Program-made: the position numbers and the translations under genes
Notes under the pieces: generated by a model
Databases searched by the model: none
What the model was told of the DNA's origin: nothing
What the model saw: the letters and a program-made list of their open reading frames with translations, nothing else
Assembly: GCA_037074765.1 (NCBI GenBank)
Contig: JBAMDO010000275.1
Location: forward strand, 1-58,267
DNA from: Mansonella perstans
Taxonomy: Eukaryota > Nematoda > Chromadorea > Rhabditida > Onchocercidae
Direction: 5' to 3'
Length of the DNA: 58,267 bases
Part shown: in pieces, positions 30,601 through 43,852 of the stretch
Layout: each line of letters starts with the position of its first letter
Numbering within the stretch: the first letter of the stretch is position 1

Positions 30601-31394
30601 TTGAATATTTCTCTTAATCATTGATGTGATATACGCCTGCATCATATTGACTTTTTATGATAACAAAAACCACAAGATGATTTAAACTGATAAACTGATT
30701 AGTGATTTTGATTAGATAAAAATTTTGTAACCATCACTTTTAAAATGAAAAGTAAACCAAATCGTTTTGTAAATCAATGAATAGAATCACTATTACCTAC
30801 TTAAATGAAATCTTAAATGAGTAATGATGAATCTGACTACTCTTTTCTTCTAAATACTAGTTACCAGCGAGAATAAGAATAATTTTGAAATGAGACAAAT
30901 TTTGTAGGCCACACTATTATACTTCCAATAACAGTAACAATAATTGAATAAGTGATGAAAAAGTTTAAATAAGATAAGTTAAACGACATAGCTACGAATT
31001 ATGCAGGAAATTTATCACTATAAATTGTCATCCTTATGGATAAGATTATCATTGTACATTGTCACTGCATATATGGATAAGATCACTTTAAATTTTCACC
31101 ATCTCAAATCTTGTTAAAATTAAAAAAAGAAAACTAGGCTAAGGATCGAAATCAGTTTATTCCAATTTCCTTCCCTGCAACAAATATTTCTCTCTCTCCC
31201 TATATATATATGAATGTATATTGCTAGTTTCTTTTATACTTAGCAGCTTTTTTTCAATGTAACTGTTGCTCAGTTATTAAACTATGAATAAGTTTGAATC
31301 AGATAAACGTGTAATTCATTAAAGTGTGCGCTTAATGGTTGTGGTCGTTTTGAAAGAATAAAATTTAATAGTAAATTTCAAATTTGAAAATTTT
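27678..31394. other. Gene-poor region
   Basis: AT-rich, with no confident genes. A minus-strand exon-like stretch at 28174-28304 (CVLCQKYDSRD, then VKIIPAG) ends at a donor-like GTAATG and resembles a Cys zinc-finger start, but it has no partner exons. The open frame at 30344-30562 lacks support. Confidence 0.4.
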
Positions 31395-31870
31395 AAATGT
31401 CCTAATAGAGGCCTTGACATGCACTTCTGGCAATCACAAATGCAAAAAATAAATAGAAAACTTCACCAAAAAACATATTCTCAAAAAATCATAATAAACA
31501 AAATTCAAAAAACAAAAAACACGATTACAAAAAAATAAATAATAACAAGCACCAATCCTTTCCATCACACGGCCAAAACCAGACGGTATAGTCAACTTAT
31601 AAAAAATATAAAAAACAACGAACTTTCCAGAACAAAAAAACCCTAAAAAAGACAATATAAGAACTATAAAAAAAAAAAAAAAAAAAAAATTATTCACTGA
31701 CTCATATAATCGAGTAAATCCAAAACAAATACACTCAGAAAAGATAAAAAACAAAATTAAAAGAATTAAAAAAAAATAAAGCAACCACGCCAACAATAAT
31801 TTAAAATGCTTAACTAGAAATTTAAAAAAAAATCAAACAAAAACTGAATAAACTCTCCAAATGAGATATT
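31395..31870 (-). pseudogene. ND4: Nuclear copy of mitochondrial ND4 (NUMT)
   Basis: The minus strand is strongly T- and G-rich, unlike the flanks. Read with the invertebrate mitochondrial code it gives NADH dehydrogenase subunit 4. The best segments are FVVFYIFYKLTI, then GFGRVMERIGACYYLFF and FLHLWLPEVHVKAS, the last being the hallmark HLWLP..H motif of ND4. The Trp in HLWLP is TGA (31434-31436), which is a stop in the nuclear code. About eight residues seem to be missing before PSGFG, and a poly-T slippage tract lies at about 31668-31689. The fragment covers part of ND4 only and is not expected to be expressed. Confidence 0.85.
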
Positions 31871-32094
31871 TCTTTAAGATTAAAACAGCCTAAAAAACAG
31901 AATAATAACGATGGAAGTTGTATAATAAAATTTGAAATGATTATATTAAAGAAAAGCATCACAGATCAGTGATGAATGGGTGCGATGAAATGATGAATTC
32001 AGCAGTAGGAAGCTGGCTGTATCTTTCATCTGTTAATTTCTCAATTTATACTAATATTACGTTACTATTAGAAATAATATACTACACACATAGG

Positions 32095-32114
32095 TGCGCA
32101 CACAGACACACACA

Positions 32115-32156
<42 letters not shown>
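32095..32156. repeat. CA microsatellite
   Basis: (CA)n with a few GA interruptions at its left end (cacacagacacacacagaca) and then a pure run to 32156. Confidence 0.97.
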
Positions 32157-32158
<2 letters not shown>

Positions 32159-33142
32159 GGACATCTGATGACTACTATACTGCGTAGTGGTACCTCATCT
32201 CGAAGTTATAATGTAAGATATTCAAGATTCTTTCAATTTTCAAACGTGGTGAGAAAATATTGATGTAAGAAATGATGGTGATTATGAGCCGGACGGAGAT
32301 TCATGGATTTCGAGAGAGTTATGGATTCTGAAAGAAAAATTTATGGATTCTGAGAGAGAAATTCATGAATTCAAGGAATTCCATAAGAATCTGCTATACA
32401 TGAGATGACTTTTAACAGTTGCTAAATTATACGATAGATACGTATGTATCGCAATGTGTAAATGAATTATTTCGTGCAAAAATAATTTAAACAATAGTTT
32501 CCAAATATCTTTCAACATTATTATCAATTAATCTTTCACATTGCTTAAGAAAGATTTGTCTAATTATTTTCATTTGCGCTGTATTTGATGTAAAATTAAT
32601 CACTTAACAGTTGGTTCAAATTTTAAAAAAATTTCATAGTAATTATAAGTCAATTGCTAATTTTTATTAACAAAATTAGTAATAAAATTATTGCAAGCTT
32701 AAATTTTTATGCTGTTTACTTATAATTGGGACGTATGGTTGCATATATCATATCCTATGTGAACGAGCGATTTTCCTTTATTTTTGTTTGAATTTCGGTT
32801 TGAATGTGAGCTGTTGATTGTTAGGTAAATAAGGCGAGTTAGATGTTTGATATGTTGATAATAAGTTGATAATATATCAGTATGAAGGTGGACATAGTTA
32901 TTGTATTTGTGATAATCGAATAAAACTTGTAAATTAATGCGATGCTAATTGATCTCTTGCTAGCATTCCAGTTTTTATGAATCAGATCAAAACCTGACTT
33001 TAATTTATAGTATTTGCTGGCGTTCATCCTAACTATTATAAAATATCTTCACATATCTATGACAATAAAATATTTAACACAGAAAAACAATTTCAGCTCA
33101 TATAGATGATAATAATGTGATTTAAATTAAGGTTTTAAAATT
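32157..33142. other. Intergenic region upstream of NUP88
   Basis: No gene is seen. An acceptor (acaatttcag) ends at 33096 and leaves a leader of about 46 nt before the NUP88 ATG. Confidence 0.5.
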
Positions 33143-36100
33143 ATGGATATGTCATTGGATTTATTGGCTGCTAATGCTTCGGGACCTATCCTAATTGATA
33201 ATTATACAAGTCACGGTCTTATGATATTTGATGGCAATACTTTATGGTTTGTTGCTGGCTTATATACGGGAATTGATGGAAAAGCGTATTGTAATCAACA
33301 AATTGTAAGTATTTTGACGAGAAAAATGTCATTAAAAAAACAAAGAGATTTCATTAATTTTGACGTTTTAAAACATGACTGTTGAAAATTAGCATGTAAA
33401 AGCTCGTTTTTTAAAATATATAAAGAAGAATTTTCAATTTTTCAACTCTCATCAAAACTGCTAGTTGATCATTGCACTGCCTTGAAAAAAAGAGGATCCA
33501 AAGCAAACTATTCATTTGTTCCCTTTATATTCACTTTATCATTTCGTTCATGCATCTCATTGGCCTAGCACCAATGAAATTTAAATCTAGGAAAAAATCA
33601 GGTAAGTGAATGAGAACGCAAACTTTTGATGCGTTAATTTTAAATTGCTACTCGAATTTTTCCTGAATTACAGAAACTCTGCATTGAGCCATCGTTACCA
33701 ATGGATGAGAAATTTAGAGCAATGTTCGTTAATCAAAATGGTAGCCGTATAGCATTATTGAGTGCACGTTCGATATATGTAATCGAAGTACCGTATGATT
33801 GTTGGTGCCGGCAATCTGTAACACAGAATCCATCAATGGACCATTTGCAATCCATCTATCATTGCAAGTATTCATTTACACTGCTTGTAAAATTATTTTC
33901 TTCCTCAAAAAAAAAAAAAAAAAAAAAACCTCAAATGTTGTAATGAACTTTTAGTTTTTTTTGCTTTTGAAACAAAATAAGTTAAAGATAATATAAAGTT
34001 TGAAGAAAATAACATGAAGCTTAGATTGTTTGGTCTAGTTAGGTCCTCGTAAGACATAAGTTAGATAATTTTGCAATTTAATCAAGTTTTGGAAAAAATC
34101 CGATTAAAAAATTTGTTCGTTTTTGCTTATAACGATGTTAGAAATATTGTACTGAAAATCGAAAGATAGATAGCAATATCTGAATCGAGGAATAATGTTT
34201 CATTGAACTTATTGAAAAGATTAAATCAAACAGTTTAATGAAGGTTATTGAGAATTTTTTTTCTAAACTTGTTGCACTCTGCTGCTAGAAATTAAGAAGC
34301 AGCAGTATACAGCAGTGGGTAAGTAGTAGTTCTGATCATTAATTTGAAAAGAAGAGATCAGTAAATTTAGTTTTTCAATTTTTATGAAATTAGACAGGAA
34401 AGAATCTACGTTATTTCTTATGTTTCATAGGAGCCAACCTGTTGGCAATTATACTAGATCAGCAAGTTCTGCAGTTGATATTCTTAAAGTTCGGTGGTAT
34501 TGGAAGGAGCGATTTGAATCTGGACATCATGCTTACAATAGATTGGCTGTTCTTTCTAGTGGAAATATTGTTAGGTTTGTTCTGTTCCTTTCTATTCCTT
34601 GTTAATATTCCGAAATTTCTATTCATCATACTCTTATTTATTATTCTATTGCTTTTTTTACTGATTTATTTAGTGCAAATTTAGTACTTAACAGAAGTGG
34701 GCATTTCTGTATCACATTTTGCTGCTACTTGATAGAAGGAAAAGGTATTAAGGAATAAATCATGATGCATAGTGGTGTTTTTAAATCAACTGAAAAAGTT
34801 TTAGAGTGTATGATACCGACATTACGTGTACTACACCCACACTTGTGATCGATTTTAAGTCATTTCTTGGGCTGAGCGAATCAGGTTGTGGCAGCTCATT
34901 TGGCGTGCATAATTATATAGGTTTGAATATTATTCATAAAGTTATCGTTAGCGCAGCATGATTTTCAGTTTTTTTTTATCTGCATAGGACACTCACTTTT
35001 TTAGTTGTCACACCTTTTTATGCTCGCAATACTTTGTGGAAGAAACATAAACTGAAATATAAAATGAGACTTATTGGCTCAATGTACTTTTTTTTTTAGT
35101 AAGAGGTATTGACAGTGCTTGGGAGTTTATTATACAAAAACTGAAGTGAATTCATCATAAACAACAACTATAATTGAGATACTGATTGCAAGCCTCTGTT
35201 GATCATACGCAACTTTTTGTAACTGACAATTGTCAGAATTGTCATCGAAATACTCAAAATATGGATTTGTTTAGATAACTTTTTTCAGTCTCATTCGATT
35301 TTGGACCGTCAGTTCATATGGATAATGAAGATGGCACAAAAACTAGTCTAAAAACATTGTTTGCTATTGATAACGATTGTGGTGATATTTACATTGCCAT
35401 TTATTCGGATAGTAAGTAGGTTATTTTAGACATTAAAAATTGAATTTTCTTACACAATGTTTATTTTAGCATGATGTACTATCAAATCGATCGATATTAT
35501 ATAATAACTTCTATAGCATACTTCGAACTTTGGAATTTGAATAGCTCTTTTGTCTTCAATAGATAATGTTTTGAGAAAATTTTATTTTTAGAGTTATTGA
35601 GATGCAGGGGCCTCTTGCACTGACAGGGACAGTACCAGGTGATTTTGATTCCAGTGGTGCCTTCGACATACTTTTCATACAGTATGATGGAAAAACATCA
35701 TTGCCAGTTTTCTCCTTAATATCTTCGAAAGGATATATTACGCATTTTCTTCCTATAACATTAAACCAGGTTTTGTTTCATTTAATTTTGTAGGCTTAAG
35801 TTGAAGCGCAGTTGCTTTTTAGAATAGGATAATATGTTTTGCCAATAGCTGCACAGAGATTTACATTCATCGTTTGCTGTTTTCAGGGAATTTTCGATGG
35901 ACAACATATTGAATTTATTCTTGTTGCATATGATAATATTTCATTGCATTCCAAACCGCTTCCTGAAATCTCCTATTGTTTACAAAATGGTTCGTATTGA
36001 AAAGATTAAGTTACTTCAGTTTGCGAGCTTAACTTTTTTATCTCTAATTAATTTACTGATAGTCTTATTAATTCTTGAGGGAACAAATAAAGAAAGGAAA

Positions 36101-39100
36101 CAAGTTACTGAATGTTTTGGATGGTTTTACAAATTAGAATGTGAAGTAAATCTTGGCCATAATCCAATTTTATCTTTTTGGAGTGATGAAATTTGCTGAT
36201 GAGGAAATGTACATAAGGCAGTAAAATAAGGACAAATGTTTCGAAAAAAAATTGTTGAGGATGAGCAGATCTAAAAGAGATTCATATTAATTTTCTGAAA
36301 TTTTAGATCGTGTGCAATCTGGTCAGTATTTTGTTCTTTGCGGAGCAAATCTTTTTTCTATCAATATTAATCCATGGGCTCATTTGTTGTCAAATTTACT
36401 ATTAGCAAAACCAAAGTAACTTTTTGACATTTACTTTAAACTTGAATTCTGACAGTAAAAAAGAATATGAAAACATTGTTTGTTTAGCTCTTTATCTCCA
36501 GACTTTCAGTTTAATTGTGTCTATGACATAATCCACTTAGTTTCCATCTTTTGTGTGATTGCTCTGCAGTTGTTTGGCTTGAGAAAATTTTTTATTTTAC
36601 AATGTGTACTACAGCTTAATGAAATATAAGATAAGGCTGTTACTGGAAATTGCAGAAGTCAACACCAAGCGTTAGTTGTAGTGACAATTAATAATTACTG
36701 ATCTGATCGTCTAATCCTTTAGCCTGTCAATGAAATAAATATATCGTATATGATTCACACTGCCAGTGGATTATGTTGATTATGGATAAAAGTATAATAA
36801 TTTTTAGTTCTTAAATGTTATGAAATTTAATTAATTTTAGCCACGAAAAAATTACAAACGATTTTCCTGATTCGAGGATCTATCATGTGTTTGCTGTTTT
36901 GGGAAGTACCGAAGCAAACGGTTTAGCAGATGCTATAACATTTTCTACTACTGCTTGTGTTATTAATGACAAATGTTCTGTTTCGGATGATTTTTACAAA
37001 GCTTTTGATGAGAAAGATATGATTTATATAGCGACTACTTCTTCGAAGCAGCTGCTTCATAAATTTACAAGGTTATTTCTGAGATTAAACTGGAAATTTT
37101 GAAATTCGCATCTGAGTGATGTTTGCGGTATAAGTTTTTTTTTATATATTTTCTTTTATTTTTTAGATGTTTCATTGGCTAGGTCAGAAAGAGTGTGCTA
37201 ACTTTTAATCTGACTTGATTCATTGTTCATTTATTATAAGGCCAATCTTGTTCATTCACTATAAAGTTCTTAGTTTTGAAGTTTGATTTCTTGGAGATTG
37301 CGAGATTATTTGATATTTTTAGACGTGATGTTATTTGGCTTGATAAACGTGCAAGATTCAGACAAAATAATATGTCTGTTGAAGGAAGAACTCAGGACTA
37401 TCTTCTTGAAGAGTGTCGAAAAATCCTCCAATCTCAAATTGCAATACCAAGTTTTAAGTATTGTTTTATGAAAATGCCTTTTTTACAATAACTTTAAGAT
37501 CTCATAAAAAGCTGCTCGTGTTAAATAAAGCAAACCTTTTTTAATGAAAAGCAACAGAATTTGAGAAATAATTCAAATAAGAATGTGAATCTGCAGTCTC
37601 ATATCATTCTTGAAGTGTGAGTTTCCGAAGCTGTTTTTCCAGGCTAAATAAAGCGATGACGGAAGCTGAAGCTATAGCAGTAGCCAATGGCGTAGTGGAA
37701 GCCCTAGTAGAAAATATGAAGGTCACACAAGCTGCTTTCAAAAGAATTCAGACTATGTACGCCTTGAAATTTTCACATTTATTGTTCAGTATTTCGATTT
37801 TAAATTTTATTTTGCTCAAAAACTAATTCCTTCAGTTTATTGGAGACTCATAATCTTATATCTCCGTTCTGGTTACTTTGACTTAGATATCCACCAGTGT
37901 GCATATGAAATAAGTAGAAAGGATTCCGAATGATTAAATAATTAGATATAGTCAAGATTGGACCAGCTGCGATAAGCATACATAAAACGTACTTAGTGTC
38001 GAAAATGGTATTTCAGCAAAATAGTTGTTTTTGTTACTTATTATCTTTTTTTTCCCAGAATTACCGAAGATATCAAGAGTTTGGAAATAATAAATAATGA
38101 TAAATCAGCGTGCACGGAACGTTTATTACGGATACTGTCTACATATGTTGATCTGAGAAATCGTATTTATAAAATTCGCAGGGCAGTTGCACAACTGAAA
38201 AAACGAAGTGATGAGGTTTGTTTATTTCAAAGGAATAAATTCTTATTTTAATAATCTATATTTGATTTATTGTGCAACATTTTTAGTATTCTGCATAAGT
38301 AACGCTGTGCGCTTCTGCATAAGAACTTTATTTCTGATTGACATTCTCTATTCGGAAATTGTGTTGCAGTTGTAACGGTAAAAATACAGAAGTTATAAGC
38401 ATCATTAGTGCACCCTGTGAACTGAATTTCATTGCTAAGTATGAAACTGATTATTTCTTTCACATAGAGTTGTTATAATCTGAATGATGCTTTATAATAC
38501 CTGTAAAATACTCTCAAACTATTTAGCATCCATCTAATTCACAGTTACCATAGCATAACTAGAAAAATTCAAAAATATTGCTTTTGTTTCTTTCTGTGTT
38601 TTTACAAAAGCGAAACTAAACTTGTTGTGAATAACTTGATAAGCTTCTGCTATACTTTCCTGGACTAATTTCTTCGTCAATGTTACATTCGGAAATGAGA
38701 TTTTTTAGCTTGGTTCAGAGCTTGTGCCTAAAATGTTTCCGCTAACAGAACCAGAAAAAGCTGTGAAGGATAAACTGGAAAAATTGAATGTTGAAGTCGA
38801 TGGCATCACACGGCAGTTACCATATGTAAAATATTTTTTAAAATAAATTTTTTTGGTTTTGTGAACAAATTCAGTCTCCTTGCTAAAACAGACTTTTCAT
38901 GCCTTTCATATATTAATAAATATATAGTTTACATATATATTAATGAGCGTACATTTACATTTATACATATATAATATATAATATGGTATATATAAAAAAA
39001 ATTTGTATGTATACATATATAATATTAATTAAATTGATGTAATTGAAAACTGTCACTATTTCCAGAACATTGCAAGCTCATTATTTCATCTTATAACTAT

Positions 39101-39723
39101 ATAGTTTATATCAATTAATTTGATAAATTAAATCGGAAGTATTTCTTATTCTTGTGTATTCTTTCAGCTTGCAAATGAAGTGGCTACTAAACGCCGTAAC
39201 CGGTTTGGTCCTGTCCGTTCATTTTGTGCATCGGTGAATGCACAGAAGTTTATGCTATCCAAGAAGTTTGCTTTTTTATTATCGTTTAAATCGTTCCTCG
39301 TTTTACACTTTGTATCTTTCATTTTACGCATTTTGCTTTTCATTCAGTCAGTTTGATTAATTTAATGCGAGAGAGAGTTATTTTCACTAACATAAGATCG
39401 ATGTTTCAAATATGCTTTTACCACATGGCATTCTCCATCTGCAATTAACTATTACTAGTTTATTCTATTACTAATGTTGTGGATCGGGAATAGTGTGCCA
39501 TATTCAATGCTTGATAAATTGGAAAATGAGGTAAGTTTCCTTCTGAAAAGCAGTTATTCAAATTAGTTGTAAATATATTTATTTTCTTTACAGCACAGAT
39601 GATATCAATGAAATGATTAGTTGGACCAAACAACTCATCAAAAAAATTGATTCCATACAGGCCAAAACAGTTGCTGAAGAGGCACTTTGCGGCTCACCGG
39701 AACCGAACTCTTACTATGAATGA
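33143..39723 (+). CDS. NUP88: Nuclear pore complex protein Nup88
   Basis: Component of the cytoplasmic face of the nuclear pore; in other animals it binds NUP214 and supports CRM1 export. Fifteen exons: 33143-33304, 33674-33867, 34431-34574, 34805-34920, 35289-35415, 35592-35769, 35887-35989, 36307-36415, 36841-37071, 37323-37457, 37643-37756, 38059-38215, 38709-38825, 39168-39265, 39594-39723; 704 aa against 741 in human. The N-terminal part is a beta-propeller with SRIALLSARSIYVIEVP, LAVLSSGNIVRVYDT, VSFDFGPSV and EMQGPLALTG. The last 200 residues are coiled coil (MTEAEAIAVANGVVEAL, IYKIRRAVAQLKKRSDEL). The exon 5 to 6 junction is ambiguous: the strong donor A|GTAAGT at 35412 also works if exon 6 starts at 35594. 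AATAAA lies at 39744. The family call is good; the propeller is divergent, as is usual for Nup88. Confidence 0.88.
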
Positions 39724-40395
39724 ATATTGCCATATGATTACAAAATAAAGAACGCGATTTTAATAAGAAGTATTTAATTTCTCATCAACTTCTTCATATT
39801 TTTAAATAGTGTATAAAAAAGAAGTGAAAGCCTTAAACGCAGACTGTAGCAGACAATATTACTAAATTTCTTAATCTAGTTCTATATTTCAATACTCTAA
39901 TTTATTTTTCAAATGATGTTTTACATATGTTCAATTTCCTTATGTTGTAAATATCTCTGCACAAAGCAGATTCATTGATTATTAGCAGTCTCGAGCATAC
40001 CGTTCAGCATTTGAGAATTAGTACTGTTCCAACTATAGTATATTAGAAATGTTGCATATATTTTTAAGTTCCAAAAATACTTAATTAATACGAGTAGGAC
40101 CCACTATACATATGTAGGAATTCCAGCAATGAATTCTTATTCAATCATTGTTATTTCTAGCTTTCCCTTTGTGCAAGAAAGCTATGATCAGGTAAGTCAC
40201 AAAAGTTTTTTTTTTTAAGACTAGCAATTACCTCATGCATTTCAAGCTATCTGTGCCTTCTATCTCCAATGGACTAGGTTATTAAAACTGCTTTATAGCT
40301 AGCATCATAAGTTTTTGTCAAAGAGATATGATCCCCAGGTATACGATCGTGCCACAGTTGTAAAAATGATTATGTACTGATTTTAATGAATAAAA
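39724..40395. other. Short convergent spacer
   Basis: It separates the 3' ends of NUP88 (plus) and the unrecognised minus-strand gene. AATAAA at 39744-39749 serves NUP88. A minus-strand open stretch at about 40290-40370 has no acceptor that fits. Confidence 0.5.
39744..39749 (+). terminator. Poly(A) signal of NUP88
   Basis: AATAAA 20 nt after the stop codon, in caaaataaagaacg. This gives a very short 3' UTR if it is used. Confidence 0.6.
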
Positions 40396-42040
40396 TTATA
40401 AAAAGCTGAAGTACTTGATACACCTATAAAATTGAATGAAAATAGAAGGAATGTCATTCATAATAATCTAGCCAATCGTGTTTGTCCGAAAATCGGAAGC
40501 ATTGTATTTCCGTCTTGAATAATTGGTTGAACACTCACGTTTGACCTGTATAATGTGCATCTTCAGGAAATCGGTAAACTTTAGAGCTTAAAATCTAAAA
40601 AAGTACGAGTTTCAAGTTAAATTACTTTGTCAGTGAAAAATTAGGAAATATCTGTGTTCGAAACATACCTATTAACTTCTAAATCTGAAGAAATATCATG
40701 ATCAGCAAAAATCCCGTAGGAATGTCTCACCGGATCTGATAGGTACCAGCCATAATCAATCTGTGGAGCCTGTAGAAAAACATGTTTGCTACAATTTAAC
40801 AGAACTTTGGAATCTATAGTAAAAAAGTTGTCCGAGAAAAGTACCTTTGGTTTCGCCATTTTTGATAAAAATTGTTTGGCATGCACGTCAGTGAGACCAT
40901 TAAATCTGAAATGCTGCACTTTGAAGAAAAAATACATTCAAATTAAAACAGAGAATGACCGTAATGTCATACTCTATATAAGTAGAGATTAATTAGTTAT
41001 AGCAAATGTGCAAGCACTGGCCTACCTTCCGCCGACTACAGATTGGTTGAAATCCTAAAGGAAGAAAGCCTTAAGTCTAATCTTCGCCTAAAATCTCAAA
41101 CAACCTGTTTAAGTAGCAGTATAAAGTATGGAGCTTACTTCATACATATGCGACTTCTACACTGTAACGTAAGCTTTCGATCTACGCGATATTTATCAAT
41201 TGCACGTAACATTCCACCACAGAACCGACAACTTGTTGGATATGTATCAGGATCCTTAAATCCGTTTTTTCAATTGCACAGCTTTAAAATTTCAATTTCA
41301 GTCCAATTCCCAATACTTTTATTGCACAACAAAAGAAGTAAAATTAAACTTAAGAGCTTAAATTGTCTTTTTCAATCAACAAATAAATGACATCGTTGAT
41401 GGTAATGTTATGACGATCATTTCAGAATTCAATCTGGTGTAATATGAAGGATAAAAGATATTTATTGGCTATAATGAAGTATTTTGATTACATTGCATTC
41501 CTTTTCCTTTTCCTGCATTGTATATGAATCTATTGACATCGAAGTAGACATTATGTTATTACCATTCGTATTACTCATATTTCTTCTGTTGATAGACTTT
41601 TCTAAAAGTATGAAAAAATATGAAGTGAAATGACAAGTTTTGCAGAATAAAATTTTTTGTAGAATAAAGAAAAATAAAACCAACCTTTTTTTTTTTAAAA
41701 AAAAAGATATTTCGCTTTTAAATTTCTGTCAGTGCTTTCAATTAAAACATCATTAAGTAGAACCTTCTTCTAAATAATCTGGTACCGATTTTCCTGTTTC
41801 CATAGTCAATAGCTTCAAATCATTAAAGATACTGTTCCGAAAACCTTTCAATGCTAATTCGATGCTGTTAAATGATGGTACTGCATCAGCTTCAGTTACT
41901 TCTAAAAATAAAAACGGAAAGTATTGGCCTCACAAGAAAACTCATCTTTTTTAATTAAAAATGGTAAGGAACGATTAAGAGAAAGTAAGCAATATGATAC
42001 CATCTAAATAAGGCGATTTCTGTGGTTCTTTCATCGTCAT
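40396..42040 (-). CDS. Unrecognised protein with CX2C...CX4C motif
   Basis: Not recognised. Eight exons fit by phase: 42001-42040, 41764-41901, 41492-41601, 41139-41254, 40845-40905, 40669-40769, 40539-40586, 40396-40423; 213 aa. The ATG is 15 nt after a TTTCAG acceptor, which suits trans-splicing. The N-terminal 95 residues are acidic and polar (SPYLDEVTEADAVPSFNS, then an Asn/Ser/Met-rich linker). The centre has CRFCGG and, 19 residues after its second Cys, CRSRIC, a spacing that could bind one zinc. The rest includes FNGLTDVHAKQF, IDYGWYLSDPVRHSYGIF and YRFPEDAHYTGQ, which look like a folded domain. The 28-nt last exon is the weakest part. It lies 1.8 kb downstream of the coatomer gamma gene on the same strand. 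It could be a nematode-specific DNA- or RNA-binding protein, but that is a guess. Confidence 0.6.
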
Positions 42041-43852
42041 TCTTACGATTTTATCCTGAAATAATTTATTTATGAAAATAATGTATTTATTGCATAGACA
42101 AAAATGAATATATATGAATGCACTGTTTCTTTTGTTACGAACTGTAGATATTTCACGTGAATTCACGTAAATATCGGAATTGAATTTTATAAAAGTAACA
42201 GAAGCTACAAAAAAATGGTTATTTCTGAAAAAAAAATTTCTCTTCCATCATTAATAAACAAACGTAAAGCATTGTTTTTGTAAAAACAACATAACTGAAT
42301 CATTCCATTAATCAACCGTATGGTAACGTGCTGCGCTATCTATAACGGACAGGATCACAACAGTGAAATTTTAGTTTGCCTTAAGGCTAATGCTATCAAT
42401 GAAAAGCATGCATTTCAGCTATGCTTTCTGCTCCTTTACACCATGAATACCTTCCTGAAAGAAATTCCAGCAAATAGCCAATAGTTTAACAAATTTTTGG
42501 TTATATTTTTAATAATTCTAAGTTACAGGTAATTTCAGATGAAATTTAATTATTGTTTTAGCAACTGTATCGGAATTATCAGAAATTATTCTACATAGAA
42601 CGAAGGCATACCACCAATAATTTTTCTTCAGTCGAGCATATTTTTATTATGCTATTTTCATTTTTTTTTTGAATTTATAATGAATTGAACAAATGCATTT
42701 TTCTAATTCTATTCTTTTATACTCCCGCCTTTTTAAAATTATGCTGAAATTAAACAGGAATTCAGTGTTAAAGACTAATAAACTTACGATTTGATAATTT
42801 TTTCAAAACATTTATGAATTTCAGAAAGATAGTAACAATCGCGTAAAAAAATCATTATTAACAATTAAAAAAGAGACAATTAAACAATTACATTTATATG
42901 GATCTACGTATATATATCGGAAAGCTAAGAAGGAATAGAACATCGATTATTTGAAGTCATAAGGAACAAAATATGATAACTATAACAAAAATGTTTATCA
43001 TTATCTGTTAAACAATGACGGTATTTATATATATTCTTCGTCATAGAACAGCCTATGACAACTCATAAAAATGAAAAATAATTTATGAATTTACGGAACA
43101 ATTTCAACTGCTAATTATCACTGATGATATATTTCCAGTTTCTATGAATTTAAATTAGACTGAAAATACAATCCCTAATTCTATCCCGATGTAAACTTCC
43201 CTTTATCTCTAATAATAATAAAATTGGATGTTTCATACATTTGAATCAAATGAATTTAAAGCATGACGAACTTAGTTTATCAAATCTTGCAAAATTACTG
43301 AAAATATTAATATTGCTACTCCATATTTGCGCAGAAAAGAGCTTCATTAAATACCGAATACATTAGTTAACAAAAACGAACGAAGTTATTTGAAAAAAAA
43401 AATTTTGTAGATAATAAAAATAAAGATAATATTCTGCTCTTATTAAAAGATTAAATTGTGGAATTGAAAGCGAATAGGAAAGGTAGCAGATAGGTAGCCG
43501 TGAGTAAAATTATAAAGATATTACGCCGTCATCAAATGATTAGATTCAAATTCTATAATGACATCGCATACCGCTTGAAAGCAAATAGCATATTACTCAT
43601 TTTATGCTTCTAATATGGCTTAGCTTCAGCAAATTGGAAAGTTTTTTTTCCCCTGCAACGATAATTAGAGCACTTATCAAAACAGCTTGAACCAAAAGAT
43701 ACAAAAAACATAAAAAATAATTTAAAAGAATTTTTTGAAAATACAGTTTCCATATATCAAGCTTATTTCAAAACTAATAAAAGATAATTAAAAGACATAA
43801 GAAATCTAAAATTGTTGCAAAATATACATCCTGCGGCCATCAGTGTAAGAGT
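42041..43852. other. Spacer between COPG and the unrecognised gene
   Basis: AT-rich, with no supported coding region or repeat array. Nothing recognised beyond presumed 3' UTR of the coatomer gene and the promoter of the next gene. Confidence 0.5.

Noticed and set aside
34575..34744. Alternative NUP88 exon 4 around 34676-34744
   Set aside because: It is phase-compatible but lacks family character; the exon 34805-34920 gives VYDT and leads into SFDFGP.
39000..39030. TA-rich tract as an origin or hairpin
   Set aside because: Simple AT repeats in a NUP88 intron, with no structure beyond what composition predicts.
40285..40375. Minus-strand open stretch (WHDRIPGDHISLTKTYD) as last exon of the unrecognised gene
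   Set aside because: The frame has an upstream stop and no AG between that stop and the open part, so no in-phase splice is possible.
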